A DNA stretch of 51,540 nucleotides from assembly GCA_018780435.1 (NCBI GenBank), contig JADMJS010000211.1:1-51540 (forward strand), in the 5' to 3' direction. The stretch's first letter is position 1. Every line of letters begins with the position of its first letter. A program made the position numbers and the translations under genes. Under the pieces are notes generated by a model. It saw only the letters and a list, made by a program, of their open reading frames with translations. It was not told the origin of the DNA and ran no database searches. The DNA comes from Myxococcales bacterium. Its GTDB lineage: Bacteria > Myxococcota_A > UBA9042 > GCA-2863065. Shown here piece after piece: positions 9,932-19,321 of the stretch.

Positions 9932-11670
9932 GCCGGCTAACGCGCCTCTCAGTGCTGCTACTCGTAGCCGCGGCGCTCGGCTGTGGCGCCGAGGACGACG
10001 CGGTGGAGTCCCCCGATTCGGCCACGCCGGCCGGTGCCGCAGACGACGGCGGGGACACGGCCGTCACCGATGAGGAGCTGCCAGCACCGGGGACCGACGT
10101 GCCGATGAGCGACGTCGAGGACGTGGTTGACGAGCCCGACGTGGCAGAACCGGACGTCGCCGACGCGGGCCGAAACGCGGGGATCCCGGCGATCGACCCT
10201 GGCTCGACCACGTTCCGACCGGGCGGGCTGCTCCTCCAGTACTTCCCGGGTGAGACACTCGGCGATCTCGGAGCGCCACTCCCGACCGGCGGCGAGCTGG
10301 AGCTGCTCACCGCGGTAGACCTCACGCCCGAGACGGGCTCTCGCGCGCGTTACCCGAAGGGCGAGCTGCTCATCGCGATCGACGGCGGGATCGAGGTCGA
10401 AACCGCCGGGATCTACCGGCTCGTCTTCATGGTCAGTGGCGCAGCGCGGCTGAGCCTCTCGGGTCATGAGGTCGTCGACGTCGCGGACGTCGGTGAGGTC
10501 ATCGCCTTCGACCGACGCGTCGAGCTCCGCCCCGGCTGGTACCCGCTCTCCATCGTGGTGCAGCGAGACGTGCTGCACCCGCACCTGCAGGTCTTCTTCG
10601 GGCCCGAAGACGCCGTCTTGAAGCCGCTCTCAGGGGTCCAGCTCGGCTATGCGGCGGCGCCGCCCGCCGGCGCGGCAGAGCTCTCGGCCACGCTGACGCT
10701 GAACGCGAGCGGCACGCGCTGGGCCCGTCTCAGCGGCGCGGCCTCGCTCCCGACCTCGCTTCGACTCGACTGGACGGGCAAACAGAGCGGGACCCTGACG
10801 CTCTCGGACCGCGCGCGCGAGCACGACGCGACGATCGGCCTCGACGCCGGCGGCAGCTACGAGGTGACAGGGACCTTCACCGATCTCTGGGACCGCAACG
10901 TCACCACGGCGCCGGTCTCGGTCACGACGCCCACGATCCCGACGTACCGGCCCGGTGGCCTCCTCGGCCAGTACTTCCAAGGCGGCAGCTACAAGACCTT
11001 CGAGACCCCGATCGCGACCCGAGTCGACGGGCCGGTCGACATGCCCAACGGACAGGACGGCAACACGTCGGGCAGCTTCCGAATGGACATGGCCGTCGAC
11101 AAGTTCGCCATCCGGTGGGTCGGCGGGGTCCTCTTGCCCGAAGCGGGCCTCTGGACCCTCATCTTCACGGCCGACGACGGCAATCGGCTCTACCTCGACG
11201 ACGAGCTGGTGAGCGAAAACTGGAACGATCACGGGATGGAACCCGTCTCGACCACCGTGAACCTGCCCGCGGGCTGGCACCCGATCCGGCTCGAGATGTA
11301 CGAACAGGGCGGCGGCGGCGGCGCGACCTTCGAGTGGGAAGGCCCAAACACGCCACGCGCGCTCGTCCCCGGCGACCACCTCGGCGCGGCGGTGACGGAC
11401 ACGCCGGGCGACCCCACCGCTACGGTGACCGCCGTCCCCTCCGAGACGAAGGGCACGGCCATCGTCACGGTCGCCGCGAGCGAGCTGGCCGCGCTCACGC
11501 TGGTCCTGTCGAGCCCCGGACTGAACGACGTCGTCCTGCCGTCCTCGAGCCCGACCACGAGCTACCGCTGGTCCGGCGCCATCCCGAGCGGCACCTGGAC
11601 GGCGACCGCCACGCTGACCGATCTCGGGGGCAACATCACGACGGAGACGGCGTCGCTGACGATGCCCTGA
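9928..11670 (+). CDS. Surface lipoprotein with two PA14-type domains
   Basis: The ATG at 9928 overlaps the stop of the DUF1501 gene (ATGA). The 580-aa product begins with a short signal peptide and lipobox (VAAALGC), then an acidic tether of about 70 residues. A first, divergent PA14-like domain spans roughly 92-238 (GGLLLQYF...). The second, canonical one spans 338-486 with GGLLGQYFQGG, FAIRWVGGVLLPEAGLWTLI, DDGNRLYLDDEL and GWHPIRLEMYEQGGGG. A small beta-sandwich closes the protein. PA14 domains bind glycans or act in adhesins and glycosidases. In related genomes DUF1501 and such proteins often neighbour each other. The 3' half of the gene is repeated elsewhere in the window. Confidence 0.88.
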   Translation: MSRLTRLSVLLLVAAALGCGAEDDAVESPDSATPAGAADDGGDTAVTDEELPAPGTDVPMSDVEDVVDEPDVAEPDVADAGRNAGIPAIDPGSTTFRPGGLLLQYFPGETLGDLGAPLPTGGELELLTAVDLTPETGSRARYPKGELLIAIDGGIEVETAGIYRLVFMVSGAARLSLSGHEVVDVADVGEVIAFDRRVELRPGWYPLSIVVQRDVLHPHLQVFFGPEDAVLKPLSGVQLGYAAAPPAGAAELSATLTLNASGTRWARLSGAASLPTSLRLDWTGKQSGTLTLSDRAREHDATIGLDAGGSYEVTGTFTDLWDRNVTTAPVSVTTPTIPTYRPGGLLGQYFQGGSYKTFETPIATRVDGPVDMPNGQDGNTSGSFRMDMAVDKFAIRWVGGVLLPEAGLWTLIFTADDGNRLYLDDELVSENWNDHGMEPVSTTVNLPAGWHPIRLEMYEQGGGGGATFEWEGPNTPRALVPGDHLGAAVTDTPGDPTATVTAVPSETKGTAIVTVAASELAALTLVLSSPGLNDVVLPSSSPTTSYRWSGAIPSGTWTATATLTDLGGNITTETASLTMP

Positions 11671-12174
11671 GCGGCGGGCTGGCCGAGCTCATGGCTCGAG
11701 AAACGGCTAGTGGACCTGAGGCGATCGCGAATCGATACGCCCAAGTAGGCGCTCTGGAGCCCTTGGAGAACGGGTCTCTCCGGACGATAATGGGACGATG
11801 ACTGCGATCATTCGTTACATCGAACTCATCCGCGACCGGGTCATGGACTGGGACGCCTATCCGTTCTCGATCCCTGCCGTGGCGCGGCTCGGGCGCCTCG
11901 ACGTCGACGCCGGTGTCACGGTCCTCGTCGGTGAGAACGGCTCAGGCAAGTCGACGCTCATCGAGGCCATTGCGATCGCAGCCGGCTTCAACCGCGAGGG
12001 GGGTACGAAGGACTTTACGTCGCAACACCGCCGCAGCGAGTCGGACCTGCACCACCACCTTCGCCTGACGCGCGGTGCACGTCGCGAGAAGACGGGGTTC
12101 TTCCTCCGCGCTGAGACGATGTTCAACGTGTCGACCGAAGCGGAGGCCTATCGGGGGTACGGGTGGGAAGTTCT
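10812..12174 (+). repeat. 1.36-kb direct repeat, copy 1
   Basis: This segment, covering the second half of the PA14 gene, the 127-base gap and the first 377 bases of the AAA ATPase gene, recurs at 15290-16652 (constant shift of 4478). I found no mismatch by reading, and the encoded proteins are identical. Upstream, from 10786 to 10811, the two copies still align but with several differences; downstream of 12174 they diverge abruptly. Confidence 0.92.
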
Positions 12175-12523
12175 GCACGAGATGTCCCACGGTGAGGCGT
12201 TCTTGTGGGTGGTCGAGAACCGCTTTCGAAATGGAGGCCTGTTCATCCTCGATGAGCCAGAGTCGGCCTTGTCGCCCCAACGACAGCTTGCTCTGCTCGC
12301 GCGTATTCACGAGCTCGTTCAGAAGGGCGGGCAGGTGATCATGGCGACGCATTCGCCCATTCTGATGGGCTACCCCGGAGCGCGACTCTATGGGCTCGGC
12401 CAGCATGGAATCGAACCCGTGAACTACGAGGACACCGAACACGTCGTCGTCACTCGCGCGTTTCTCTCGAACCCGGAGCGAATGCTCGCGCAGTTGTTTC
12501 GCGACCAAGCTGGCGACGAATGA
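11798..12523 (+). CDS. Small AAA/ABC-type ATPase (COG3910-like)
   Basis: The 241-residue protein is a compact ABC-type ATPase without membrane segments. Walker A GENGSGKST is at residues 45-53, a signature-like MSHGEAFL near 131, Walker B LFILDEPES near 150, and the switch histidine in MATHSP near 185. This matches single-domain predicted ATPases of the COG3910 type, whose cellular role is not established; they are cytoplasmic and sometimes lie near mobile or defence genes. The ATG at 11798 is the first in frame that retains the whole domain. It follows the PA14 gene by 127 bases and is probably transcribed separately. A 5' fragment is duplicated at 16276. Confidence 0.87.
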   Translation: MTAIIRYIELIRDRVMDWDAYPFSIPAVARLGRLDVDAGVTVLVGENGSGKSTLIEAIAIAAGFNREGGTKDFTSQHRRSESDLHHHLRLTRGARREKTGFFLRAETMFNVSTEAEAYRGYGWEVLHEMSHGEAFLWVVENRFRNGGLFILDEPESALSPQRQLALLARIHELVQKGGQVIMATHSPILMGYPGARLYGLGQHGIEPVNYEDTEHVVVTRAFLSNPERMLAQLFRDQAGDE

Positions 12524-12634
12524 CGGCGTTTGCCGCGCGGTGAGCCGACGAGCTGTGGCCAACGTCCGAGTTGGCGGCATGCCTGGGCAGCATGGTCTGC
12601 CCGGACAACGATGACCGACTCGACCACTCACGCC

Positions 12635-12850
12635 GGTCCTGAGGAGCCGTGGACTGAACGACGTCCTCCTGCCCGACCACCAGATACCGCTGGTCCGGCG
12701 CCGTCCTGAGCTTCACGTGGACAGCGACCGTGACCCCTACCGACCTCGGGGGCAACACCTCGACGGAGACGGCGTCGCTGACGATGCCCTGAGCGGCGGG
12801 GACACACCGCGTCTGCTTGACGTCATGATGAAGCTCCATCGCCATATCTC
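12635..12850 (+). pseudogene. Decayed copy of the PA14-gene 3' end
   Basis: The DNA aligns with the last 170 bases of the PA14 gene (from about 11501 to its stop) but with several substitutions and small indels that break the frame. It regains near identity at the end (gacggagacggcgtcgctga, ending 12782). After the stop it continues with a tail resembling bases 95-140 of the window rather than the one after 11670. It is therefore a remnant of the type of copy that opens the window. Confidence 0.75.
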
Positions 12851-13019
12851 AGTCCCGGGCGTCGTCGTCGCGGGAGATGCGACCCCGACGCCCTTCAAGC
12901 AGATCCTCATCGCCATGGGTGACGGCGCCGAAGCCGCGCGCGGCGCTTGCGAACACCTCATCCGCTTCGAGTTCGCGACGCCGAAGTGCTCGGATCCTTT
13001 GGCGAAGGCGGCGTGACCG
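12851..13019 (+). other. Short open frame of unknown status next to the repeat
   Basis: A frame of about 63 codons, open from an ATG at 12828 to the stop at 13017-13019, includes FKQILIAMGDGAEAARGA. No ribosome site or known family is evident, and its beginning lies inside the decayed repeat. It may be the end of a lost gene. It converges on the stop of the minus-strand lipoprotein gene. Confidence 0.2.
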
Positions 13020-15140
13020 TCACGGACAGGTGGCGTCACAAGGTGGGTCGAAGCACGGTGCGGTGACTCGGAGGAGCCAGAGGTCGGATTGTGGCGGGGA
13101 CGGTTGACCGTAGCCGAAGAGGTTGACACCACCCGGATCGACGGCGCCTTCTACGATCCAGGTCGTGGGAAATGCCTGGCTTGGAATAGCCACCGGAGGC
13201 GATACCGCGCCGTCGTTCGTCACACGTACGAGATTCGCGGTGAAGGGCGCGCTCCCGAAGTAGTCTTGCAGCAGCACGACACCGCCGTCGTAAGAATCCA
13301 GGACCCGAGCTATGTCCGGCCACGTCCGTTCCCAGACGATCGCGTCGTTCGCGTCCAAGCGACGCAGATAGCTCGTGAACTCTTTGCCGCTCGAGTAGTC
13401 CACACTCACGCTCGCGAGCAGTAGTCCGTCTTGGACGAGCGGGACCACTCGGTTGGGCTCGTCGTTGGTGCTCGCTGGAGCGACGATGGCATCCGAAACC
13501 ACGTCACCTTCAGAGTCGAGCCGGACGAGCCTGAGGTCGTTCGACGCACCCTGCGCGCCCACGACGACCGACGCCGAAGCGACCAGGATGCCGGACGTGT
13601 GCGACGCGACGGACGATGAGCCGCCATAGGGGTGGACGTTCGCATAGTCCCGATTCCAAGAGACGGCCCCCGCCGCTGTGAAGCGAATGACGCGAAGCAC
13701 CTGCGTCTCCGCGCTCACAGTCGATGGCCCAGCCATGACAAGGCCGTCATCGGCCGTGGCGGAGACCGCGTGAGGTTCGTAGTAGAGAAAGGGTTGGCCG
13801 AGGCTGACGGCCGGAGTCAGCTCACCGGCCGAGCTCACCCATCGCAACGCATTCTCGCTGAAGAACGCGATGTTCCCGCTCGGTAGCGCGACCAGTTTCG
13901 ACACGCCGCCGACGAACTCGTGCTGCCAATCCACATCACCGGCGGCCGATACGCCGACGAGCAGCCCCTTCACTGGCTGTCCGTCAGCGACGTACTGCCA
14001 AGCCCCGAGGACCCACCCGCCACCGGCGCGAGGCACGAAGCCCCTGCCGTTCTCATCCCCCGCCTTGGCGTAGTAGCGCGACCAACCGGTCAGGCCGGTG
14101 TCCATGCATTCGCCGGCGGCACAGTAGCCGCCTACGCTGCAGCTCGACGCGCCGGGGCAGAATCCGGCGGCGGCGGTAGTGGTGCAACCAACCTCGGGTG
14201 TGCACGAGTCCACAGTGCAGGCGTTCCCGTCATCGCAGTCGAGTGGCGTCCCGATGCAGCCAGAGGCCGAGCACTGATCGCCAGTCGTGCACGAGTCGCC
14301 GTCGTCGCAGCCGGTTCCAGGCGGGAAGTACTCGGGATCACACACGGCGACGGCCTTGCATTGACCTTGGACGCAGGCCCCGGCGGGTGTATCCGGGCAC
14401 ACTAGGCCCCCCATCCCGGGACCGCCGGCCGTCGCCACCGGATCGCACCAAGGCGCGGCCAACTGCGTCACCTGTGAGACGACGTCTGTAACGGCCGAGC
14501 TCTGGACAGAGATTGGACAGAGCGCCCCACAGCCCGTCTCGACGCGAACGGTGGTGCAGTCAGCGTCTGCGGCGCACGTTGCATGCTGGGCGGCCACCTC
14601 GGCGCTCAATCCCTCGACCGTGCTGAGGATCTCGCCGACGGGAGTGCACCCGTCGGGAGTCGTGTACTCGTTCAGTTCGCAGCCGGGCGAGCAGACCCGT
14701 CCGAGGCAATGGTCGATGTAGGTGCAGTCCATCCGCCCGTCCTTGCACTCGCACCGCTCCGAGTCGTCGCACGAGCCACAGCAGCAGTGCTCACCCCATT
14801 TGCACGAGAAGCTACCGTCACATGGCACCGCACCAGGCACTTGGGCAGGGCACTCCGTGATCGGGTCCGGACCCGGAGCATCGGTACCGTCCGTGCCACC
14901 GGAACTATCCTCTGCAACACCGTCGCCTGTAGTCAGCTCGACTCCGAACGAACCATCGTCCTTGGGTTCGAGTCCGTCGTCGCTACTACCCTCGACTTCG
15001 GAATCGGGAGCTGCCACGTCCAACTCATCGTCGGGCGGTGGATCCTCCTTGGCGCCCGAGGCACAGCCGGTCAGAAGGGACGTAGCGAGAATGATGAGTG
15101 CGCGGGAGTGGTGCATCGAACCCGCTTTAGCACGTTTCAT
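13020..15140 (-). CDS. Cys-rich lipoprotein with beta-propeller-like repeats
   Basis: The 706-aa product has a lipoprotein signal (SLLTGC, Cys about residue 26). Starts at 15140 or 15116 are both possible; the second gives a textbook short signal. An acidic, Gly/Ser-rich tether of about 70 residues follows, then a Cys-rich region up to about residue 340 with CDDGDSCTTGDQCSASGC and a related CDDGNACTVDSC unit. Residues 350-700 are a series of beta-strand repeats of the form 'WxxxY...G...VRLxxxGDV', resembling delta-60/PQQ-like propellers in which each blade ends with an aromatic 'W' strand. No catalytic motif is visible. It is probably a surface recognition protein. It lies in opposite orientation between two PA14 repeats, as if inserted there. 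Confidence 0.83.
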   Translation of the reverse strand: MKRAKAGSMHHSRALIILATSLLTGCASGAKEDPPPDDELDVAAPDSEVEGSSDDGLEPKDDGSFGVELTTGDGVAEDSSGGTDGTDAPGPDPITECPAQVPGAVPCDGSFSCKWGEHCCCGSCDDSERCECKDGRMDCTYIDHCLGRVCSPGCELNEYTTPDGCTPVGEILSTVEGLSAEVAAQHATCAADADCTTVRVETGCGALCPISVQSSAVTDVVSQVTQLAAPWCDPVATAGGPGMGGLVCPDTPAGACVQGQCKAVAVCDPEYFPPGTGCDDGDSCTTGDQCSASGCIGTPLDCDDGNACTVDSCTPEVGCTTTAAAGFCPGASSCSVGGYCAAGECMDTGLTGWSRYYAKAGDENGRGFVPRAGGGWVLGAWQYVADGQPVKGLLVGVSAAGDVDWQHEFVGGVSKLVALPSGNIAFFSENALRWVSSAGELTPAVSLGQPFLYYEPHAVSATADDGLVMAGPSTVSAETQVLRVIRFTAAGAVSWNRDYANVHPYGGSSSVASHTSGILVASASVVVGAQGASNDLRLVRLDSEGDVVSDAIVAPASTNDEPNRVVPLVQDGLLLASVSVDYSSGKEFTSYLRRLDANDAIVWERTWPDIARVLDSYDGGVVLLQDYFGSAPFTANLVRVTNDGAVSPPVAIPSQAFPTTWIVEGAVDPGGVNLFGYGQPSPPQSDLWLLRVTAPCFDPPCDATCP

Positions 15141-15263
15141 GCCGGTGTTGAGACGCCGTTAGCACGATACCGACTGGGTACTTTCTCCACACAGTGAGCA
15201 TTTCCTCTACACTCGCGCGGTGGTGCGCTCGAGGTCAAGGGAGCGCCAACGCCGACCGAGGCC

Positions 15264-16148
15264 AGCGGGACCCTCACGCTCCCGGAGCCCGCGCGCGAGC
15301 ACGACGCGACGATCGGCCTCGACGCCGGCGGCAGCTACGAGGTGACAGGGACCTTCACCGATCTCTGGGACCGCAACGTCACCACGGCGCCGGTCTCGGT
15401 CACGACGCCCACGATCCCGACGTACCGGCCCGGTGGCCTCCTCGGCCAGTACTTCCAAGGCGGCAGCTACAAGACCTTCGAGACCCCGATCGCGACCCGA
15501 GTCGACGGGCCGGTCGACATGCCCAACGGACAGGACGGCAACACGTCGGGCAGCTTCCGAATGGACATGGCCGTCGACAAGTTCGCCATCCGGTGGGTCG
15601 GCGGGGTCCTCTTGCCCGAAGCGGGCCTCTGGACCCTCATCTTCACGGCCGACGACGGCAATCGGCTCTACCTCGACGACGAGCTGGTGAGCGAAAACTG
15701 GAACGATCACGGGATGGAACCCGTCTCGACCACCGTGAACCTGCCCGCGGGCTGGCACCCGATCCGGCTCGAGATGTACGAACAGGGCGGCGGCGGCGGC
15801 GCGACCTTCGAGTGGGAAGGCCCAAACACGCCACGCGCGCTCGTCCCCGGCGACCACCTCGGCGCGGCGGTGACGGACACGCCGGGCGACCCCACCGCTA
15901 CGGTGACCGCCGTCCCCTCCGAGACGAAGGGCACGGCCATCGTCACGGTCGCCGCGAGCGAGCTGGCCGCGCTCACGCTGGTCCTGTCGAGCCCCGGACT
16001 GAACGACGTCGTCCTGCCGTCCTCGAGCCCGACCACGAGCTACCGCTGGTCCGGCGCCATCCCGAGCGGCACCTGGACGGCGACCGCCACGCTGACCGAT
16101 CTCGGGGGCAACATCACGACGGAGACGGCGTCGCTGACGATGCCCTGA
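15264..16148 (+). pseudogene. Truncated duplicate of the PA14 lipoprotein gene
   Basis: The sequence reproduces the PA14 gene from about codon 287 to its stop, including the whole second PA14 domain. It has no signal peptide, lipobox or first domain, because its 5' side is joined to the upstream region of the minus-strand lipoprotein gene. An internal ATG at 15342 would still give an intact 268-aa PA14 domain, but without export it is unlikely to work. The first 26 bases differ at several positions from copy 1, while the rest is identical. Confidence 0.85.
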
Positions 16149-16652
16149 GCGGCGGGCTGGCCGAGCTCATGGCTCGAGAAACGGCTAGTGGACCTGAGGC
16201 GATCGCGAATCGATACGCCCAAGTAGGCGCTCTGGAGCCCTTGGAGAACGGGTCTCTCCGGACGATAATGGGACGATGACTGCGATCATTCGTTACATCG
16301 AACTCATCCGCGACCGGGTCATGGACTGGGACGCCTATCCGTTCTCGATCCCTGCCGTGGCGCGGCTCGGGCGCCTCGACGTCGACGCCGGTGTCACGGT
16401 CCTCGTCGGTGAGAACGGCTCAGGCAAGTCGACGCTCATCGAGGCCATTGCGATCGCAGCCGGCTTCAACCGCGAGGGGGGTACGAAGGACTTTACGTCG
16501 CAACACCGCCGCAGCGAGTCGGACCTGCACCACCACCTTCGCCTGACGCGCGGTGCACGTCGCGAGAAGACGGGGTTCTTCCTCCGCGCTGAGACGATGT
16601 TCAACGTGTCGACCGAAGCGGAGGCCTATCGGGGGTACGGGTGGGAAGTTCT
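15290..16652 (+). repeat. 1.36-kb direct repeat, copy 2
   Basis: This is the exact counterpart of 10812-12174. The perfect match over coding and noncoding DNA indicates a recent duplication or ongoing gene conversion. Both junctions are sharp, and the right one falls 31 bases beyond the stop of the convergent regulator gene. Confidence 0.92.
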
Positions 16653-16707
16653 AAGGCGTAGCGTCTGCGGCCACAGCGCGGTTCAGCGTCGCCCCCGGCG
16701 CAGCTGA
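16276..16707 (+). pseudogene. 5' fragment of the AAA ATPase gene
   Basis: The first 125 codons equal those of the gene at 11798, including Walker A. At 16652 the homology stops and the frame runs for 17 unrelated codons, ending in DNA antisense to the 3' end of the regulator gene. The signature, Walker B and switch-histidine regions are absent, so the product cannot be an active ATPase. Confidence 0.88.
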
Positions 16708-18191
16708 AGCGAGCGGAGTGAGACGCCGAGTATCTCCGCCGCGCGAGCAAGGTCACCGGACGCGGCTGCAACGGCCGCATCGAACTCGGCGTCGGGGACA
16801 TCGCAACCGCGACGTGCGAGCCCGGTCCGTTGGAGGAACTCGTGGAGCATCGGGTTCGACACTCCGAGCAGCCGCGCGGCGCGAGCCACATTCTGGTTCG
16901 TGCCGACCAGCGCCACTCGCACCTGTTCGCGGGTCAGCGTCACAGGCTCACGCACGGGCGTCGCCACGGCTGAGTGGGCCTCCGCGGGCGCCTGCACCTT
17001 CTCGGGGATGGCCTCTTCTGGCGCTTGCTCGTCGACCCCGTACTCGAACGCCAACCGGTCGGCGAGGTTACGGAGCTCTCGGATGTTGCCCGGGAAGGGA
17101 TGACGCATCAGCCGTTCGACGAGCGCAGGAGTCAGCCACGGACGCCCGTCCGGCGGCGTGAGCAGTCGGTCGGGCTGCCCGGTCGCGCGGAAGGCCTCTC
17201 GCAGTGCCGCTGCGAAGAGTCCAGGGATGTCGGCGCGTCGCTCCACGAGCCTCGGGACGTGGAGAACGAGCCGCTCCAGACGAAAACGCAGGGTCGGGCG
17301 GAAGCGGGCGGCCGCAACCTCCTCGTCGAGATCGGCGTCAGTGGCCGCGACGACCCGTACGTCCACGACCTGAGGCTGCCTGGCGCCGACCGGCTGTATC
17401 TCACCCGAATCGAGCACTCTCAGTAGTGCGTCCTGAACCTCGAGTGGCGCCGCCGCGAGCTCGTCGAGGAACAACACGCCACCTTGCGCCTGTCGGAAGT
17501 AGCCTGGCGATGACCCTTCAGCGCCGGTGAACGCACCGCGCACGTGTCCGAACAGGGCGCTCGTCGCCGTCGATGCCGGGATCGCCGCCATGTTCACGGC
17601 GATGAACGGCTGGTCTTTTCGCGGCCCGAGCGCATGGAGCGCCCGCGCGACGCGCTCCTTCCCGCTCCCGGTCGCGCCGCGAATCAACGCCGGCAACTCC
17701 GTGGCGGATGCCTTGATGACCCGCGCCGAGAGCTGGCGCGCGAGTAGGGACTGCCCCACCGTAAACTCGGCTGGTGCATCCGGAACGGCATCGTCGTCGA
17801 CCTCGAGCCACAACAGGACGCGGCGCCCAAGCCGAAGGGCCACACCCTCTTCGAGCTGCGCCGCCGACAGGACCGTCGTTGCGAGCAGCTGGCGGCCGTC
17901 GACGAACACCGGCATGGTGAGCTCGGCCACATCGATTTGTAGTCGCTTCCCATCGCCCACGAGGCGCACTGGTCGGCGGCTCACGCTCGCGTCGTCGAGC
18001 GGCCGGCCTTCGAACTCGCCGTCGAGGCGCGAGAGCAGATCGACTCGACGCGCTGCCGTGGGCGCGAGCCACATCGACTGGCCGATGCGGTCCCCATCGG
18101 GGTGGACGGCGATCGTCAGCCGTGGCCGCAATGTCGTCGATTTGGCCTTGCGCTGAGGCTCGTCCGGGTCGTCGATGGTCGCCTGATCCAC
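16683..18191 (-). CDS. Sigma-54-dependent activator with N-terminal FHA-like domain
   Basis: The 502-aa protein has an N-terminal region (about 22-130) with the beta-rich pattern of an FHA phosphothreonine-binding domain. A sigma-54 AAA+ domain covers about 142-375: Walker A GATGSGKE (172-179), intact sigma-54-contacting loop GAFTGA (219-224), Walker B VLFLDE (239-244) and the FPGNIRELRN motif. Two Fis-type helix-turn-helices follow (about 415-450 and 465-500), the last ending two residues before the stop. FHA-AAA-Fis activators are abundant in Myxococcota and are switched on by Ser/Thr kinases. Targets are unknown. It lies downstream of and in line with the LuxR-type gene, 145 bases apart. 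Confidence 0.88.
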   Translation of the reverse strand: MDQATIDDPDEPQRKAKSTTLRPRLTIAVHPDGDRIGQSMWLAPTAARRVDLLSRLDGEFEGRPLDDASVSRRPVRLVGDGKRLQIDVAELTMPVFVDGRQLLATTVLSAAQLEEGVALRLGRRVLLWLEVDDDAVPDAPAEFTVGQSLLARQLSARVIKASATELPALIRGATGSGKERVARALHALGPRKDQPFIAVNMAAIPASTATSALFGHVRGAFTGAEGSSPGYFRQAQGGVLFLDELAAAPLEVQDALLRVLDSGEIQPVGARQPQVVDVRVVAATDADLDEEVAAARFRPTLRFRLERLVLHVPRLVERRADIPGLFAAALREAFRATGQPDRLLTPPDGRPWLTPALVERLMRHPFPGNIRELRNLADRLAFEYGVDEQAPEEAIPEKVQAPAEAHSAVATPVREPVTLTREQVRVALVGTNQNVARAARLLGVSNPMLHEFLQRTGLARRGCDVPDAEFDAAVAAASGDLARAAEILGVSLRSLQLRRGRR

Positions 18192-18336
18192 GTAGGCGAG
18201 TCTGACTGATTCGCGCTCGCTCGGGAACCCTCAACCGCTAGCTCCAATGGGGGAGCGCGCCGCCACGACGACGCCGTGAGGCCATGACGGTCTCGGATCC
18301 AGCTCCTCTGGCAAGCGCGGGCTCCCGTGTCGACCA

Positions 18337-18942
18337 TCATGACGTCCAGAAAGCAGCCACGAGCGCAGCCCGGGACTGCACTTCCGCAACTTTGAAGAGC
18401 GCCGTCAGGTGCATCTCGACGGTCGACTCGGCCAGGCCGAGTGTCGACCCGATTTCCTTGTTGGCAGCGCCCTGCGCCGCGAGCAGCAACACGGCCGCCT
18501 TGCGCCGCGTCAGCTTCCACCGCTTGGTCAGTATTCGCGCTCGGGCTTCGGCGTTGCACGAGGTGTCGACGCAGAGCACCCGCTCGAGGCAGCCGCTCGG
18601 CGTTGGGAGCACTTGCATCACGACGTTCGCACTCGCTGGAGCCTCCTCTGGGAACACCCCCGCGGCGGCCTGATTCCGATACAGAAACCTCATGTGCTCT
18701 CCGCTACGTTCCGCGATGCCGAACGCGAGGGGCAGTGTGTCGACGACGGCCGCGATCTGAATGATCGTCGCGGGGTCACCGGCGAAGTCGAAGAGGCTGG
18801 CCAAGGACGAGATGCTCGATTGCGACGGTTGCATGCCGTGGGACATGAGCAACCATCGATCCAACCCACCCCGGCGTCGCAAAGTATTGTAACCAATAGA
18901 CATGCGCCATGAGCCCGCCACGCTGTCTCGCAGGCCAGGCAC
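18337..18942 (-). CDS. LuxR/GerE-type DNA-binding regulator
   Basis: The C-terminal 55 residues of this 201-aa frame form a clear LuxR helix-turn-helix (LTRRKAAVLLLAAQG, then NKEIGSTLGLAESTVEMHL). The preceding 100 residues resemble a PAS-like sensor, with no aspartate receiver site or AHL-binding hallmarks visible. The start is uncertain: ATG codons at 18942, 18903 and 18846 are all possible, and the last keeps the whole conserved part. It may control the adjacent sigma-54 type gene or the divergent giant-gene operon, but that is only suggested by position. Confidence 0.75.
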   Translation of the reverse strand: MPGLRDSVAGSWRMSIGYNTLRRRGGLDRWLLMSHGMQPSQSSISSLASLFDFAGDPATIIQIAAVVDTLPLAFGIAERSGEHMRFLYRNQAAAGVFPEEAPASANVVMQVLPTPSGCLERVLCVDTSCNAEARARILTKRWKLTRRKAAVLLLAAQGAANKEIGSTLGLAESTVEMHLTALFKVAEVQSRAALVAAFWTS

Positions 18943-19321
18943 CCGGCGACAGTCGGCGACAGTCGCCGCCCACCGGCACGGTCCAACGCTTGGTACGCCA
19001 AGGGCTCTCCCTCGAGGGGCCCGCTACAGTAGCGTCTGGCGAAACGGAGCCGCCATCGAACTCGCGCGTTCCACCGTCGGCCTCGGCACGGGAGTGTCCA
19101 CGCCACGCGAAGCCGCCGAGAGCACACCGCAGCTCCTCGCGAGGGCCCGCGCAGTAGGTGGCGGAATCGCAGCCGTCTCCGCCGGACATCCGACACATAT
19201 CGAAAGAACCCAGGGTAAGCCCCGGGATATGTATTTTCTCTTGACCCGTCGCAGCTGGGATTGGAAAGTCCCGGGACGAAGGCTTCCATGAGTCCCCAGG
19301 CGCCTTGCCCAGGAAAGCGAA
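18943..19321. other. Divergent intergenic region before the giant operon
   Basis: About 380 bases separate the LuxR-type gene from the giant gene. No gene or RNA is recognised. It must contain the promoter of the giant operon, but no -35/-10 or -24/-12 element is clear by eye. AGGAAAG at 19311-19317 is a plausible ribosome site for the ATG at 19322. Confidence 0.45.
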
